Assembly (NCBI GenBank): GCA_021819085.1
Contig: JAKASJ010000007.1
Coordinates: forward strand, 1-64,000
Length of the DNA: 64,000 nucleotides
Source of the DNA: Pseudomonadota bacterium
Lineage (GTDB): Bacteria; Pseudomonadota; Gammaproteobacteria; Acidiferrobacterales; UBA6901
Direction: 5' to 3'
Part shown: positions 48,701-58,175 of the stretch, piece by piece
Numbering within the stretch: the stretch's first letter is position 1
How the letters are laid out: every line of letters starts with the position of its first letter
Notes under the pieces: generated by a model
Told to the model about the DNA's origin: nothing
Databases searched by the model: none
Seen by the model: only the letters and a program-made list of their open reading frames with translations
Program-made: the position numbers and the translations under genes

Positions 48701-50078
48701 GGCGATCCAGTCCATGGGAGATGTCCAGAGCCAGCTCTTCCAGCAGGGCCTTGAGTTCAGTATCAAAGACCTGCTTTTCGGCGTGATACACGGAAAAGAC
48801 GGCCCAGACAGCGCCGTGTCTGCGGATGAGTACCGATGCGCAGGACTGCAGACCAAAGCGCCGAGCGAGATCCGCCCAGGGTCTCTGAAATGGGGTGTGC
48901 GCCATGGACTGGATGTAATACGACCGGCCTTCTCGCCAGGCGCGCCCGGCCATTCCCTGGCCTTGCGGGGTATCGGGGTCGATGGACATCACCAGTCCGT
49001 CCGTGTAGCCCGTCTCACCGTCTGCCGCAAGGATCGAGAAGTGTCCCTGGGGGTCCGGTTGGGCGATGAAGGCGAGTTTAAGCTTCGCGTATTGCACGGC
49101 GAGTTGGCAGATGGACTGCAGCAGACCGAATTCATCCTCCGCGCCGGCCATGGCCTGATTGACCTGGGCCAGCAGCGCATTGAAATCTGCTAGGTGTTGC
49201 ACGTGCCGGGCGCCGGTCTCACGCTGCCGCATGAGGGCCATAATGCCGAAGGCCGCAGCGCTGAGCAGCAGGAGCGTCGTTCCCTCCAGTGCCCAGCGCA
49301 GCCACGCGGACTGCAGGTAGGTTTGCCGTATCAGCTCAGGCGACCAGGCTGCATGCACTGCCAGCGGATAATCCGGAACCGCAATCCACGTGCCCCGGGA
49401 TCCCGGAGGTTTGGTCGTGAACTGCACGTGTCCGTTATTCAAAATGCCCAGAACACGCCCATCTCGCGTGTCGAGCACGCTGAAGATCCATCTCGAATGT
49501 GTCCGGGGATCGCTCAGCAGTTGATCCAGCCGGTAGGGCGTGCCGACAAAATAGCGGGTCTGTCCGTCAGGGCCCCTGACCCGAACCCGCATGGTCAGGA
49601 CATGCGTACCGACGCGGGCGGCATATCGATCCCGGCCCAGAAGGAAATCCGGGTTGCCGGCCAGCGGAAGGTACGCCGAGTTTGCATCGATGGATTTGCG
49701 ATTCTGTGTCTGGGTGGACCACAGGATGGTATTGCCACCCTTCGCTTCAATGTTGAAGGCATAAAGGCTTGGATGCAGTGCCATGAAGCGGCGAAGAGTC
49801 TGTACGACCCAGGGAGCAGGTGACTCGGGGTTTGCCTCGGGGCCGAGCAAGGCGACGGCTGCCAGCTGCAGTTCGTTGAATTGGGTGTTGAGCCGGCTGG
49901 CGATGCGACCGGCGTAGCTGGAAGCCGCGCGCCCTGCTTCCTGCCTGACCCGCGCCTGGGCCCGCTGGAGCTGTTGATATTCGGTCCAGAGACTGCCGGC
50001 CAGCAGTATCGCTACCGGCAGAGTCAGGAGCAGAAGTCGCCAGACGTGCTCCTTAAGGACTGGATGCGGCCAACTCAT
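45753..50078 (-). CDS. Multi-sensor GGDEF-EAL protein with globin domain
   Basis: The 1441-residue protein has two membrane helices (about 13-31 and 262-282) flanking a periplasmic sensor. Then come GAF (about 300-465), PAS (470-585), GGDEF (590-755; GGDEF at 671-675 intact), a globin-coupled-sensor-like domain (780-925; candidate proximal His859 in GRAHTLTGIG), a second GAF (930-1090) and EAL (1105-1350; EAL at 1136-1138, Asn1193, Asp1254-Asp1255, Lys1275 and Glu1312 all present). The C-terminus (1365-1420) has an HHW/C/H-x3-H pattern like a CZB zinc domain. Both synthesis and breakdown of cyclic di-GMP look possible, with gas or redox control. It is transcribed alone. Confidence 0.88.
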   Translation of the reverse strand: MSWPHPVLKEHVWRLLLLTLPVAILLAGSLWTEYQQLQRAQARVRQEAGRAASSYAGRIASRLNTQFNELQLAAVALLGPEANPESPAPWVVQTLRRFMALHPSLYAFNIEAKGGNTILWSTQTQNRKSIDANSAYLPLAGNPDFLLGRDRYAARVGTHVLTMRVRVRGPDGQTRYFVGTPYRLDQLLSDPRTHSRWIFSVLDTRDGRVLGILNNGHVQFTTKPPGSRGTWIAVPDYPLAVHAAWSPELIRQTYLQSAWLRWALEGTTLLLLSAAAFGIMALMRQRETGARHVQHLADFNALLAQVNQAMAGAEDEFGLLQSICQLAVQYAKLKLAFIAQPDPQGHFSILAADGETGYTDGLVMSIDPDTPQGQGMAGRAWREGRSYYIQSMAHTPFQRPWADLARRFGLQSCASVLIRRHGAVWAVFSVYHAEKQVFDTELKALLEELALDISHGLDRLDLLQNQALLANALAAVSDGVIISDAQQRTTYVNDAFTAITGYTAAEMCTFDWHVMQGSDTDPETIAQRSRLLSAGESFRGEILNYRKDGEAFWNLLTVDPVRDPAGRITHFVGVLRDITHLRELSERLEFQALHDVLTGIPNRRALDQHLPQAIARARRTGSRLAVGIIDLDDFKPINDTWGHEAGDRLLQKLVGRLQSGLRESDLLVILGGDEFVVIIEEIDDLQGSQQLIAVLDRLHQAVESSFDMPGGHQARVDMTLGLALFPIDGEDADALLRQADVAMYQAKLHKHDRVHWWRLAATSAAEPEREAAFDVYGGEAAALLGKVQAHLLETTQQFVQTFYDELAQNPLAHAILATLSGPELQALMVRQGEHLRFLFDPGTTRTMILERARHLGRAHTLTGIGPALMVQSLALYRRLLSAHLTLVHLTARDRYRLLLATDTRLQDDIQSEMLEGDRIMDCYLQVLAAPLPAVGALWKDAAQAELGALWALPGVLACEIMRPDQHGVFQIEASRGQIASELIKVLRTPGFEPVLDAQTPGGRGLVAAAWRSATLQQSDSFAYDERTRLWQDRLSAMGVRSMLAVPVLDDRGRVVLILAIHGGYPNQFNANWMQQFSRNLQQRWGQIWQRCSVLVSQTVLSQEIAQRYRQQLFDGGLRMYMQPVVDLHTGRLVKVEALARLQCPDDQIIRPGEFLPLLGDVELDRLFRMGLDEVLEQLVRWDAQGLTPGASVNLPPSTLLDADCPGWVQDALLRFGISPQRITFELLESQGMDHPLQAEALDRLLKLGVNLAMDDLGSGHSSLRRLASLPFETIKIDKSLLLRIRQDPIHTLSLVRAIIQVGLDLDREVVVEGLEDNGIIEVARILGAPLGQGYGLARPIPADQVLAWSQSFKLPTPSDSIQTFVGALAHHWLGMRRIAMGVQAAPRSLPDCPVTRFLQEQGLSDSEAAGWHTQVHTGVDTQMSSRRFMEWLIERVREDHS

Positions 50079-51868
50079 GAGGCCGGAAGCTGCTGTATGA
50101 GAGGTTTAACCCGTTCGGACGGAGACCAACGAATTTTCCGCTGGTCGTGGACTTTTTTGGCTGGGTGCCCCTTGTGAAAGGCATGCCGATGGCTGCATCC
50201 TGATTGTGCAGGTCGTCGGCATCCGGTTCCGGGCCGTTTGCCCCACGCCAGAATGAATCGCGGTCTTCGCCTGCATGGATCAACGAAACGCGCGGCTTCG
50301 CTCGATCGGTGCGCCCGGTACCCGTCGATATCCAGACGGAATCGTCTGTCGGGCTGTTTGAGCAAGCGTTTCATGAACCCTCCGAAAATTGAACGCATTG
50401 AACCGGACGTGCGATCCCTGGGAACGTCTGTTCTTGTCTCAGCCATCGCCCAGATCACGTTGCCGTCCAGGCGATGGCTGGCCAGACATGTGTGAATGAT
50501 GCCGATTTCCAGCCTCGATTCGCCATTAGCCGCACAGCGGGTTTCTGCAGACTTATATGTCTCAGGGATGAAAGCAGCGCCCACGGTCACGAGCGATACT
50601 TCGACATGCAAAATCCGGGCCTGACCAGAATTGCTGCGACAGGATGTGTCCAGAGATAAAACGGCGAATTCAAGTGACAGGACATCGTAACAATAATAGT
50701 GCGTTCAACAGGCTGCGCCTGGTTACTCCCGGAGGCTGCTCCCAACGCTAGGGTCCCCGTGTGACCAATCTGCCATCGCAGCGGCACATCGATTTGTTTG
50801 CCGTCACCAGGCCTGTGTCACATGTGCGCGTCGCATCGGCCTGAAACGTTCCGGTAGGCATCGGCAGATGTGACTTGCCCGCGCAGCGCTCACGGTCCCG
50901 ACCGCTCGGATTTGCGGGCGGTGCGTGGTTTCCGAGTGCCTGTCATCACGACGTGAGTATGCACTGTTTCAGTGAAATGATCAGTAATTCTGCCCCGGGC
51001 TCACCCTGCGGTTGATTGCAACCCCGGAACGCTTCCGTACGACGCCCGTCGGATAACCGTACGATTGCTGCGGCCTTGAGATTTTCGACGGTAACCAGGG
51101 CACTCTTGCCGTGGTCGAGGACTGACAGGCGGTTCAGTGTGTTCACGTTGGCATGCGGGTTTGCGTATACGGCCACTTCGCTAGTGTCTTCGCCCTGGCG
51201 CACCGGACTGTTGTGTCCTGCCAGTTCCTGCACGCCAGGTTTCGAGGCGCCCGCTTCCTGTGCCGTTAGGCGGGGCGATAAATGCGCCGACATCCCCGTG
51301 GCTGCCCCTGCGTTGCCGCCGGACTGGCTAATGTCAAAGTGATTCCGGAAAACATGCCGGGATAAACCAGGCCGGTGACCGGTTCCGCTCGGGCGAGAAA
51401 TCGCATCAGACGGGTTTCTGAACATGAACGATCGTTCGTACCTGCCAACGGCATGCTGAATCTCCATGGCTGTTCGTGAAAATCATGAGGCTGGCGGTCG
51501 CGGCATAAGTTTACGCCCGAAGCTCCTGTCACGATCCTGTCCCCGGGGGTGCCGAGGTCCGCTGGGTGCGGGCGGACATCGAGCTGGCGTCCTTGCCGCA
51601 GCGCATGACGGAGTTGGGCAGCAAGATCGGAAAGGAAGTCGTGGAACATCATCACCAGTTCTGATTGCCGGCAAGAACCGCATCACCGCACCGAAGCCGG
51701 TGCCCACGATGCTGCTGAGGTTTAGATGGATTCCCATCTGTGCCATTGATTACAGACAGGCGTGCGCCTCGTAGAGTAAGAATGCCCGGGGGGAAAAAAT
51801 TAAGAATGTTACCCCCTCTTTGTCCGAAGGATAGAGCGTCACCATCACCACCTTTACGAGGAGAAGAA
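50079..51868. other. Long stretch without a confidently assigned gene
   Basis: A 173-codon minus-strand frame at 50946-51467 is the only candidate; its translation has a plausible C-terminal half (NTLNRLSVLDHGKSALVTVE) but no recognised domain. A short plus-strand frame ending at 51664 (VRWVRADIELASLPQRM) looks like the tail of a lost gene. The rest reads as random translation. The length, 1.8 kb, is unusual for this gene-dense chromosome. Confidence 0.4.
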
Positions 51869-52630
51869 ATGGCAAGCCTTTCCGCAGACAGATTGTGCAG
51901 TACCCCCGCAGTTGCCGCGGCAATTACAACATTGGCGACGGGTGCCATGATGCTGGTCACCCGCGATGCGGGTGCCGTCACCATGGCTGTGCATGCGACC
52001 GCCCACGCGGCCACCGCCAGCCATGAGTTGGGGGTAATCGCCAGTGAACTGAAGCCCGCAAAGCCGGCGTACGCTACGTCGGTCGGCAAGTGGATCGCGC
52101 CTCTAATGTATATCGGCGCCTTTGCGCTGTTGGCGAACGGACTGATGCACCTGGATCCGGCGCGCAACAAGGCGAACGAAATAGGTGTCGGTATCATCAC
52201 GGTTACGGCAGGCGTGATGTGGTGGCCGTTCCTGATCGCCATGATCGTGTCCCAGGGGTTGGGACCGCTCACCAACTTCGTGACCGGACTGGCGGGGATG
52301 TATGCATTTTTCTTCATTGCTCTCGGTTTGACGCAGATCTTCAAAATACCGAAGAAGCAACTGGGGGCAGTGGCCATCTTCATCGGCTGGCTGACGGCGG
52401 CCTATGCCTGGTACTTCCTGAAGACACCCGCGCCGGGCGGCGGGACCTGGGTTTATCATTTCACGATTGCGCTGGTGTGGTTCATCGCGATGAACTTGGC
52501 GGGTCTGTTCATGCAGGGGCGCATGAACGAAAAGCTGCTGGGGTGGGTGGTAACGTTTGCCGCGATCTACACTTTCGCGGTGCCGGCGCTGTTGTGGTCG
52601 ATGCCGGCCGGCCACCAGGGGCCGTTCTGA
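51869..52630 (+). CDS. Seven-helix membrane protein, AmiS/UreI-like at best
   Basis: The 253-residue product starts at an ATG after GAGGAGAAG. Hydrophobic segments occur at about residues 12-32, 72-90, 100-125, 136-158, 164-185, 197-220 and 226-246. Motifs such as MYIGAFALLANGL, GWLTAAYAWYFL and WFIAMNLAGLF recall the AmiS/UreI amide-urea channel family, but that channel usually has six helices and this match is weak. The first segment may be a signal anchor. A 29-codon membrane microprotein follows 37 bp later with its own strong ribosome-binding site. Confidence 0.6.
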   Translation: MASLSADRLCSTPAVAAAITTLATGAMMLVTRDAGAVTMAVHATAHAATASHELGVIASELKPAKPAYATSVGKWIAPLMYIGAFALLANGLMHLDPARNKANEIGVGIITVTAGVMWWPFLIAMIVSQGLGPLTNFVTGLAGMYAFFFIALGLTQIFKIPKKQLGAVAIFIGWLTAAYAWYFLKTPAPGGGTWVYHFTIALVWFIAMNLAGLFMQGRMNEKLLGWVVTFAAIYTFAVPALLWSMPAGHQGPF

Positions 52631-52667
52631 AGTTTCCATAAGAACTCAACGAAGAGAGGAGATCGTC

Positions 52668-52757
52668 ATGGTACCGTGGCCGCTTGTGATCATCGGAATC
52701 ATTGGTTGGGTGCTTGCCGTCGGAGTCTGGATGTTCGCGTCCGAAAGCCCGCTCTAA
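52668..52757 (+). CDS. 29-residue single-pass membrane microprotein
   Basis: This short frame encodes MVPWPLVIIGIIGWVLAVG followed by VWMFASESPL, one hydrophobic helix with a polar end. It is preceded by AGAGGAG (52655-52661), six bases ahead of the ATG, and follows the membrane protein gene by 37 bp. The strong ribosome-binding site, position and composition argue for a real small subunit or regulator of its neighbour. No family was recognised. Confidence 0.6.
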   Translation: MVPWPLVIIGIIGWVLAVGVWMFASESPL

Positions 52758-53273
52758 GGCTTTGTTTTCACGGGCAAGTTCTGCGCATCGCGCTGTGATG
52801 TTCCCGCGGATCCTTCGCAGCCGTCATGAAGGGTCCGCGGCGCACCACCCCGGAAAGAGGGCGCCCTGTCCGATCGGTGCATGGAATGACCGTCGATTTT
52901 TCCGTGCGCCACGCGCGCAGACTTTGCTGCTGCCGCGGGCTTTCGCGGTGCGCCCCGAGCCATGACGTTGCCGCACGAGCGCTGGTCGGTCCGTTCAACG
53001 TCGGTGGCCATGCGATCTCGTTGCTGCATTGCCCGCCAATGGCCCCGGCAGCGTAGTTCTTGATCGGTTGAGTCCGCCGGCTTCGGATCATGGCAGTTGC
53101 TATGCGAATCAGTTACTCGATGCGGAGATCGGTCACGCGGCGATCGTCCCGGAACAAAGTGACCGGGGCGCCGGCATGATACAGACCGGATGTCTCTACA
53201 ACAAATTCCGGATAGCGCCTGTGCAGATGTTGCGTGCAGGAAAAATGCCTGCACCGGTCGGCGATGGAACTTG
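52758..53273. other. No gene recognised before the periplasmic-binding remnant
   Basis: The frames give random-looking translations. Part of this stretch may be the decayed 5' end of the following gene, whose signal peptide is missing. Confidence 0.35.
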
Positions 53274-53597
53274 ATCCATGCCGCGCCCCTCGTGGCGAGA
53301 ATCGGTGTCGCGGTGGTTTCCGGCAACGAGCTGCGTGTGATCTACCTGATGCGGGAAAGGTTAGGGCCCGACAGCACGCCGATCGTGCCGGTAAATCGGG
53401 ATGCCGAGAGCGCATTGCGGCTCCGATTTTCGCAACGCGCTGTGGGCGTTCCACCTATGGCGTTTGCCGGGTACCGGGCGTGTCTGTGCTTCCGGGGCCA
53501 GGAACCACCGCTTGTGCCGGGATCCGACCGTGACATGGTTGCCTTTGTGGCCCGCATCCCCGGGGCCATCGGGTACGTCGCTGCAGGTACGCCATGA
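53274..53597 (+). pseudogene. N-terminally truncated PBP-like (phosphate-binding type) protein
   Basis: The frame encodes VVSGNELRVIYLMRERLGPD followed by IVPVNRDAESALRLRFSQRAVG and ends MVAFVARIPGAIGYVAAGTP. This is the pattern of small periplasmic PBP-like proteins (PstS-related): xELRxIYL, PVN near a later F, and PGAIGYV. The expected signal peptide and first strand are missing; the only nearby start is TTG at 53274. The stop overlaps the next gene as ATGA. Such proteins are often encoded in front of GGDEF-type receptors. Confidence 0.55.
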
Positions 53598-56032
53598 CAT
53601 GGGGCCAGGATCGTGGGGCGTCTGAAATGACGCCGGCAAATCTTTTCAGGCGGTCGATCGCGATCAGGATGTTCGCGCTGCTTGCAGGCATGTTTTTTAT
53701 CACCTATTTCAGCATCTCGGCAATTGTCCTGACGAGTGTCAGCGCTCATCTGCGGAGCGCCGCGGTCCGCACGCACGTCGACGATGCCCGGCTGCAGCTG
53801 GGTAGCGTTGAACAGCTGTTTGCGCAGCAAACCACCGACGTCCGTGCGTGGTCCAGGCTCGATGTGATGAGCGATCTCGAGACGAACGATATCAACGGTC
53901 GCATTGCGCATGCCCTGCGGCAGATGAGCCGTGACTATGCGATTCCTGGCGCTCTTTATGCTTTCAACCAGTCCGGACAGCTCGTTGCAGCGAGTACCCA
54001 CGTCCGGCATCCGCGTCTGCGCTTGCCAAACCGCTGGAAGCCCGGCCCGTCCGGGCACATCCGCTTCATCGACAAGGCCGTTGATCCCTATGCCGGTGAT
54101 GAGGTCGTTGCGTTTAGCGCTGCGGTCTTTGCCGGCTATCCGCCGCGATCCAGGATCGGCACTCTCGTTCTCGCCTACCACTGGTCGGCGATATCGACGA
54201 TTCTGTCATTGGCCAATGTTCGCCTTCTGATTGCGCGCCCGGACAGCGTGCCGATATTTTCCGAAGTCGGCAATCTGTCGCCGCAGGCCGTCCGGCAGGC
54301 TTTCGCCAGCACCCGCCTGACGACGGACGGGCGAACCTACGACGTCAGCCGGGTGGCTCCTGTTGCGGGCGTGTTCCCGCTGCGATGGAAAGTGCTTGTC
54401 GTCCCGTCCGGTGCCGATGTCACAGCGTCCATTCGCGGTGCGCTGGAGCAGATTGCCTTCTGGGGCGTTGTGCTCGCGGTTCCCATGGCGCTGTTGACCG
54501 CACTCGCAACCCGGCGGTTCATCGCGCCCATTCGGCGTCTCACGGCGGCGGCTATCGATATCAGCCATTCATCGGACACTTCCCGGCGGGTCGCGGTCGA
54601 CCGCGCAGATGAGATCGGTGCGTTGCAGAGGGCGTTCAACTTGATGACTGCGCGGCTTCAGGAGACGCTCGACGAGCGTAAGCAGGCTGCGGCATCTGTG
54701 TCAGAGCTTAACGAGTCGCTGCAGAAGCTTGCCATGACTGACGCCCTGACGGGGTTGGCGAATCGTCGCGCTGCGGAAGCGCGCCTGAAGGAGGAATTTG
54801 CCGCGGCGCGGCGCGCAAACGCGTCGTTCTCGCTCGCGATCTTCGATCTCGATCATTTCAAGTCCGTTAATGACCGCTACGGGCATGATGCCGGTGACCA
54901 TGTGCTGCAGCATTGCGCAACTGTGCTGCGGGACGCCCTTCGTGCCGGGGATTGGGCGGCCCGTTGGGGTGGCGAGGAGTTTCTGCTGGTCTTTCGCGAT
55001 GCGGATCAGCCGGAAGCCTGCATTGCGGCAGAGCGGATCGGTCAGGCGCTGCGTGCGGCGATCGTCGACATCGATGGTATTTCGCTGACTGTTCGCGCCA
55101 GCGGCGGCATCAGCACCTTGCGTGCGGCGACACGCGATCTCGCCCAGATGCTTTCGGAAGCCGACCACTGCCTGTACGCGGCCAAAAGGCGTGGCCGCGA
55201 CTGCGTAGTGCATGCCGGGCAGGTCGCCCGCGACTTCGCGTGGAAGACAAACGAGCTTCAGGAGGCCCTGCGGGAAGACCGTGTGGTTCCGGCTTACCAG
55301 GTGATCGTCGATCTTGCGACCGGTCGTCCCGTGGCCGAAGAAGTTCTGGCGCGGGTCGCCCTGCCGGGCGGACGGTTCGCGACAGCGGATGAATTCATCG
55401 AGGCAGCGGAAAACATAAACCTCGCCCATTGGGTGGACGCGGTGATTGCGCGACAGGCCATTGCCCGATGCGCCGGCCTCGTCGATGGACGGTCCGATAG
55501 ATCGCGGCGGGCATATTTCCTGAACCTGTCGTCGCAGTTCCTCGCCCAGAAACAGCTCCTGGTGGAGTTGCTTCAGGATATCAAATCCGCTTTCCCGGTG
55601 TGCGCGCAAACGGGGGTCGGTGGTGCGAGCCCCATCGTACTCGAAATCACCAAGCGCCGGGCGCCTTCGGATATCCGTCGCCTGTGCGAAGAGCTCCAGC
55701 CGCTTCTCGACTTCGGATGCCGAATCGCCATTGACGATTTCGGCAGCGGTTTTTCCTCATTTGTCTACCTTGCGGAGCTGCCGGTGAGTTTTATCAAGAT
55801 CGAAGGATGGATGGTGCGCAGCCTCAGCACCAACAAGAACATGCGGCGTATCATGGAGAACATCGCAGTGCTTGCCGATGGTCTCGGCATCATTACGGTC
55901 GCCGAATCGGTGGAGGACGCAACGGCGGCCCGGCTGTTGCGGGAGATCGGCATTGGTTGGGGGCAGGGGTATTACTTCGGGAAACCGCAATGCGACATCA
56001 GCAGCCGCGTTGCGCGGATCGATATGCACTGA
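53594..56032 (+). CDS. Membrane GGDEF-EAL cyclic-di-GMP enzyme
   Basis: The 812-residue protein has a membrane helix (about 24-49), a periplasmic sensor domain (50-283, CHASE4-like in length), a second helix (285-306) and HAMP (307-360). GGDEF follows (about 375-540, GGEEF at 459-463), then EAL (550-805). In the EAL domain the signature reads EVL (583-585), but Asn in YFLNLS, Glu in VLEITK, the DDFGSG pair, Lys in FIKIEG and Glu in VAESVED are present, so phosphodiesterase activity may remain. Both domains are N-to-C in usual order. ATGA overlap with the truncated PBP-like gene supports the 53594 start; 53627 is an alternative. Confidence 0.87.
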   Translation: MTWGQDRGASEMTPANLFRRSIAIRMFALLAGMFFITYFSISAIVLTSVSAHLRSAAVRTHVDDARLQLGSVEQLFAQQTTDVRAWSRLDVMSDLETNDINGRIAHALRQMSRDYAIPGALYAFNQSGQLVAASTHVRHPRLRLPNRWKPGPSGHIRFIDKAVDPYAGDEVVAFSAAVFAGYPPRSRIGTLVLAYHWSAISTILSLANVRLLIARPDSVPIFSEVGNLSPQAVRQAFASTRLTTDGRTYDVSRVAPVAGVFPLRWKVLVVPSGADVTASIRGALEQIAFWGVVLAVPMALLTALATRRFIAPIRRLTAAAIDISHSSDTSRRVAVDRADEIGALQRAFNLMTARLQETLDERKQAAASVSELNESLQKLAMTDALTGLANRRAAEARLKEEFAAARRANASFSLAIFDLDHFKSVNDRYGHDAGDHVLQHCATVLRDALRAGDWAARWGGEEFLLVFRDADQPEACIAAERIGQALRAAIVDIDGISLTVRASGGISTLRAATRDLAQMLSEADHCLYAAKRRGRDCVVHAGQVARDFAWKTNELQEALREDRVVPAYQVIVDLATGRPVAEEVLARVALPGGRFATADEFIEAAENINLAHWVDAVIARQAIARCAGLVDGRSDRSRRAYFLNLSSQFLAQKQLLVELLQDIKSAFPVCAQTGVGGASPIVLEITKRRAPSDIRRLCEELQPLLDFGCRIAIDDFGSGFSSFVYLAELPVSFIKIEGWMVRSLSTNKNMRRIMENIAVLADGLGIITVAESVEDATAARLLREIGIGWGQGYYFGKPQCDISSRVARIDMH

Positions 56033-56888
56033 CCGGAGTGGTGACCGCCGGAGGGTGACGCGGACGGGGTGGTGCCAATCCTGCCGGAGTATTGCGTCCA
56101 TATCCGTCCCGGCAGCGTGCGGCGATAGTGGTCGTGGCGCTCGGGTTGCAGTTTCTGAATTGTGCGTGAAAGGTAACTGGCCGGTACGCCGGACATCAGT
56201 CAGGGCTGTACGGCAGGGGGACGGTGTGCCACCGACCTTGTGCCCGGGCGCGGTGTCGGACCCGGACCTGACCTGCCGTCCTGCCACCGCATGGGGCGGC
56301 GCCGGTCGGCCGTACGCGGGATGATATGGGTCAGGTATTCGCAGTTGGGTGTTTTCAGACCGGTGGGCCTCTGGCCAAAGCGCAAAGGCGATGGGGTCAT
56401 GAAGGTGGCGCCCACGGCGCACGGGGCAGGCAGAAAGGGCTTTGGTGATTCGCTTCTGTGCGCGGCCCGGTGCGAAGATAGGGCACGGTAGGGTGCATAT
56501 TAATGTCAACGGACTAGTGACGATTTGCGGCATGACTGGTTGGATCGGAAGGGATAGCTGCAGATCGTTGCGGACCTCGCGAAGCCCGGCGGGCAGCCGG
56601 TGGCCCGACACCCGGCTGCCGTGAATTGCGCACCGGATCCTGTTGGTGCGGCCAAATTGCCGATATCCAGGCTTCCGCGCGGCACGGGCACCCGCTCCGG
56701 CACCGTGCATCGCAAAGGGCAACCAACCCATATGGCACAATTCCTGCATTCGATTTTAACGGACCCAGTTGCCATCTGTTCGTATCGTTGCGACATTTTC
56801 GCCAGGAGGCGGTCCGCCGTGCTCGCGTGCGGGATTTTCCGGAGAATGTCGTGATGCAACAGAAACATGGAATTTTTCCGGCAAGCGC
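56033..56888. other. Long spacer without a recognised gene
   Basis: About 850 bp between two cyclic-di-GMP-related genes. Minus-strand frames across it have no recognisable domains. The promoter of the EAL-HDOD gene should lie towards the right end. Confidence 0.4.
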
Positions 56889-58175
56889 ATGGCTTATAAA
56901 GATCGAGACGCCAACGGCAGTCGGAAACTCCGGGCGGACAAGGGCGCTGCCGCGTCGCCACGGGTGTTTCTGGGGCGCCAGCCCATTCTTGACGGCAGGG
57001 AGCAGCTGATCGCTTTTGAGCTCCTGTTTCGCCATACCGAGGCGGCAGCAGGGGCGGTCATTGCCGATGAGGTCCAGGCCACAAGCCGCCTGCTCGTGAA
57101 TACCTTCAGCCACTTCGGCATCGAACGCGTGCTCGGCGGCAAGCAGGCCTTCATCAATGTTTCCGCCTCCATGATCGAAAGCAGCGTGATCGAAGCACTT
57201 CCCCGCGAAACCTTTGTTCTGGAGATTCTCGAAAGCGTCAGACCCGATGCAGCAATCATTGCACGTTGCTGTGAGCTTCAGGCTGCCGGATACATGCTGG
57301 CGCTTGATGACTTCGTCTACCGGGAGGAACTTGAACCGCTGCTCGCGCTGGCCAGCTACGTCAAACTGGACATCCGGGCGCTTGGTGTTGAAGGCTGCGC
57401 ACAGCAGCTGCCCAGACTGCGCGCGCGCGGCCTGACGGTCATCGCGGAGAAAGTCGAGACGCGCGAGGAATGGCGCGCCTGCCGTGATCTGAAGGTCGAC
57501 GGGTACCAGGGATACTATTTTGCGCGCCCCGAGACGCTCAGCATGCGGCGCATAGACCCTTCGGTGCAGCGGCTTATGCAGCTGTTCAACCTTATCATGG
57601 GGGAGGCCGACAGTGCGCTGATCGAGCAGGAGTTCAAGCATGATGTCGCCTTGTCCTTCAACCTGTTGCGCTACATCAATTGCGTAGGCTTCAATTTGCT
57701 GCATCGTGTCGACTCCATCAAGCATGCCCTGGTCGTTCTCGGGCATGCGCGTCTGGCTCGCTGGGTGAGCCTGTTGCTGATGTCGCACAGCCGCAGCGAT
57801 CAGCCCCAGGCGCTGTATAAAACCGCGCTGGTTCGAGCCCGAATGATCGAGCTGCTCGGGCGCAAACATCTGCCCGCTGCCGAGCAGGATTTTCTGTTCA
57901 TGACGGGAATGTTTTCGCTGCTCGATGTGATTCTGGAAATGCCGCTGGCCGACTCGCTCGCCAATCTGACTCTTCCGCAGGCTGTGAACGACGCGCTACT
58001 TAGGGATTGTGGACCGTATGCCCCGTTCTTGAGGCTGTGCCGTGCCAGCGAAGACCCGGACTGCATGCCGCTCCCTCAGGTGATTCGGGCAGCCGGCGTC
58101 GAATTTCATGAAGTGAGCGTTGCCCACATGGAGGCGCTTGCGTGGGTTGACGGCCTGGAGCAAGTGCGTGCCTAG
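56889..58175 (+). CDS. EAL-HDOD (YuxH-type) signalling protein
   Basis: The 428-residue product has an N-terminal EAL-like domain that starts RVFLGRQPILDGREQLIAFELLFR. The EAL signature is replaced by ELL, and DDF in LALDDFVYREE is kept, but several catalytic residues are missing. A C-terminal HDOD domain (about 215-400) includes SFNLLRYINCVGF and LVVLGHARLARWVSLLLM. This matches YuxH/EAL-HDOD proteins, which usually act through binding rather than catalysis. The start is judged from MAYKDRD; the ribosome-binding site is weak. The stop overlaps the convergent diiron gene. Confidence 0.88.
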   Translation: MAYKDRDANGSRKLRADKGAAASPRVFLGRQPILDGREQLIAFELLFRHTEAAAGAVIADEVQATSRLLVNTFSHFGIERVLGGKQAFINVSASMIESSVIEALPRETFVLEILESVRPDAAIIARCCELQAAGYMLALDDFVYREELEPLLALASYVKLDIRALGVEGCAQQLPRLRARGLTVIAEKVETREEWRACRDLKVDGYQGYYFARPETLSMRRIDPSVQRLMQLFNLIMGEADSALIEQEFKHDVALSFNLLRYINCVGFNLLHRVDSIKHALVVLGHARLARWVSLLLMSHSRSDQPQALYKTALVRARMIELLGRKHLPAAEQDFLFMTGMFSLLDVILEMPLADSLANLTLPQAVNDALLRDCGPYAPFLRLCRASEDPDCMPLPQVIRAAGVEFHEVSVAHMEALAWVDGLEQVRA

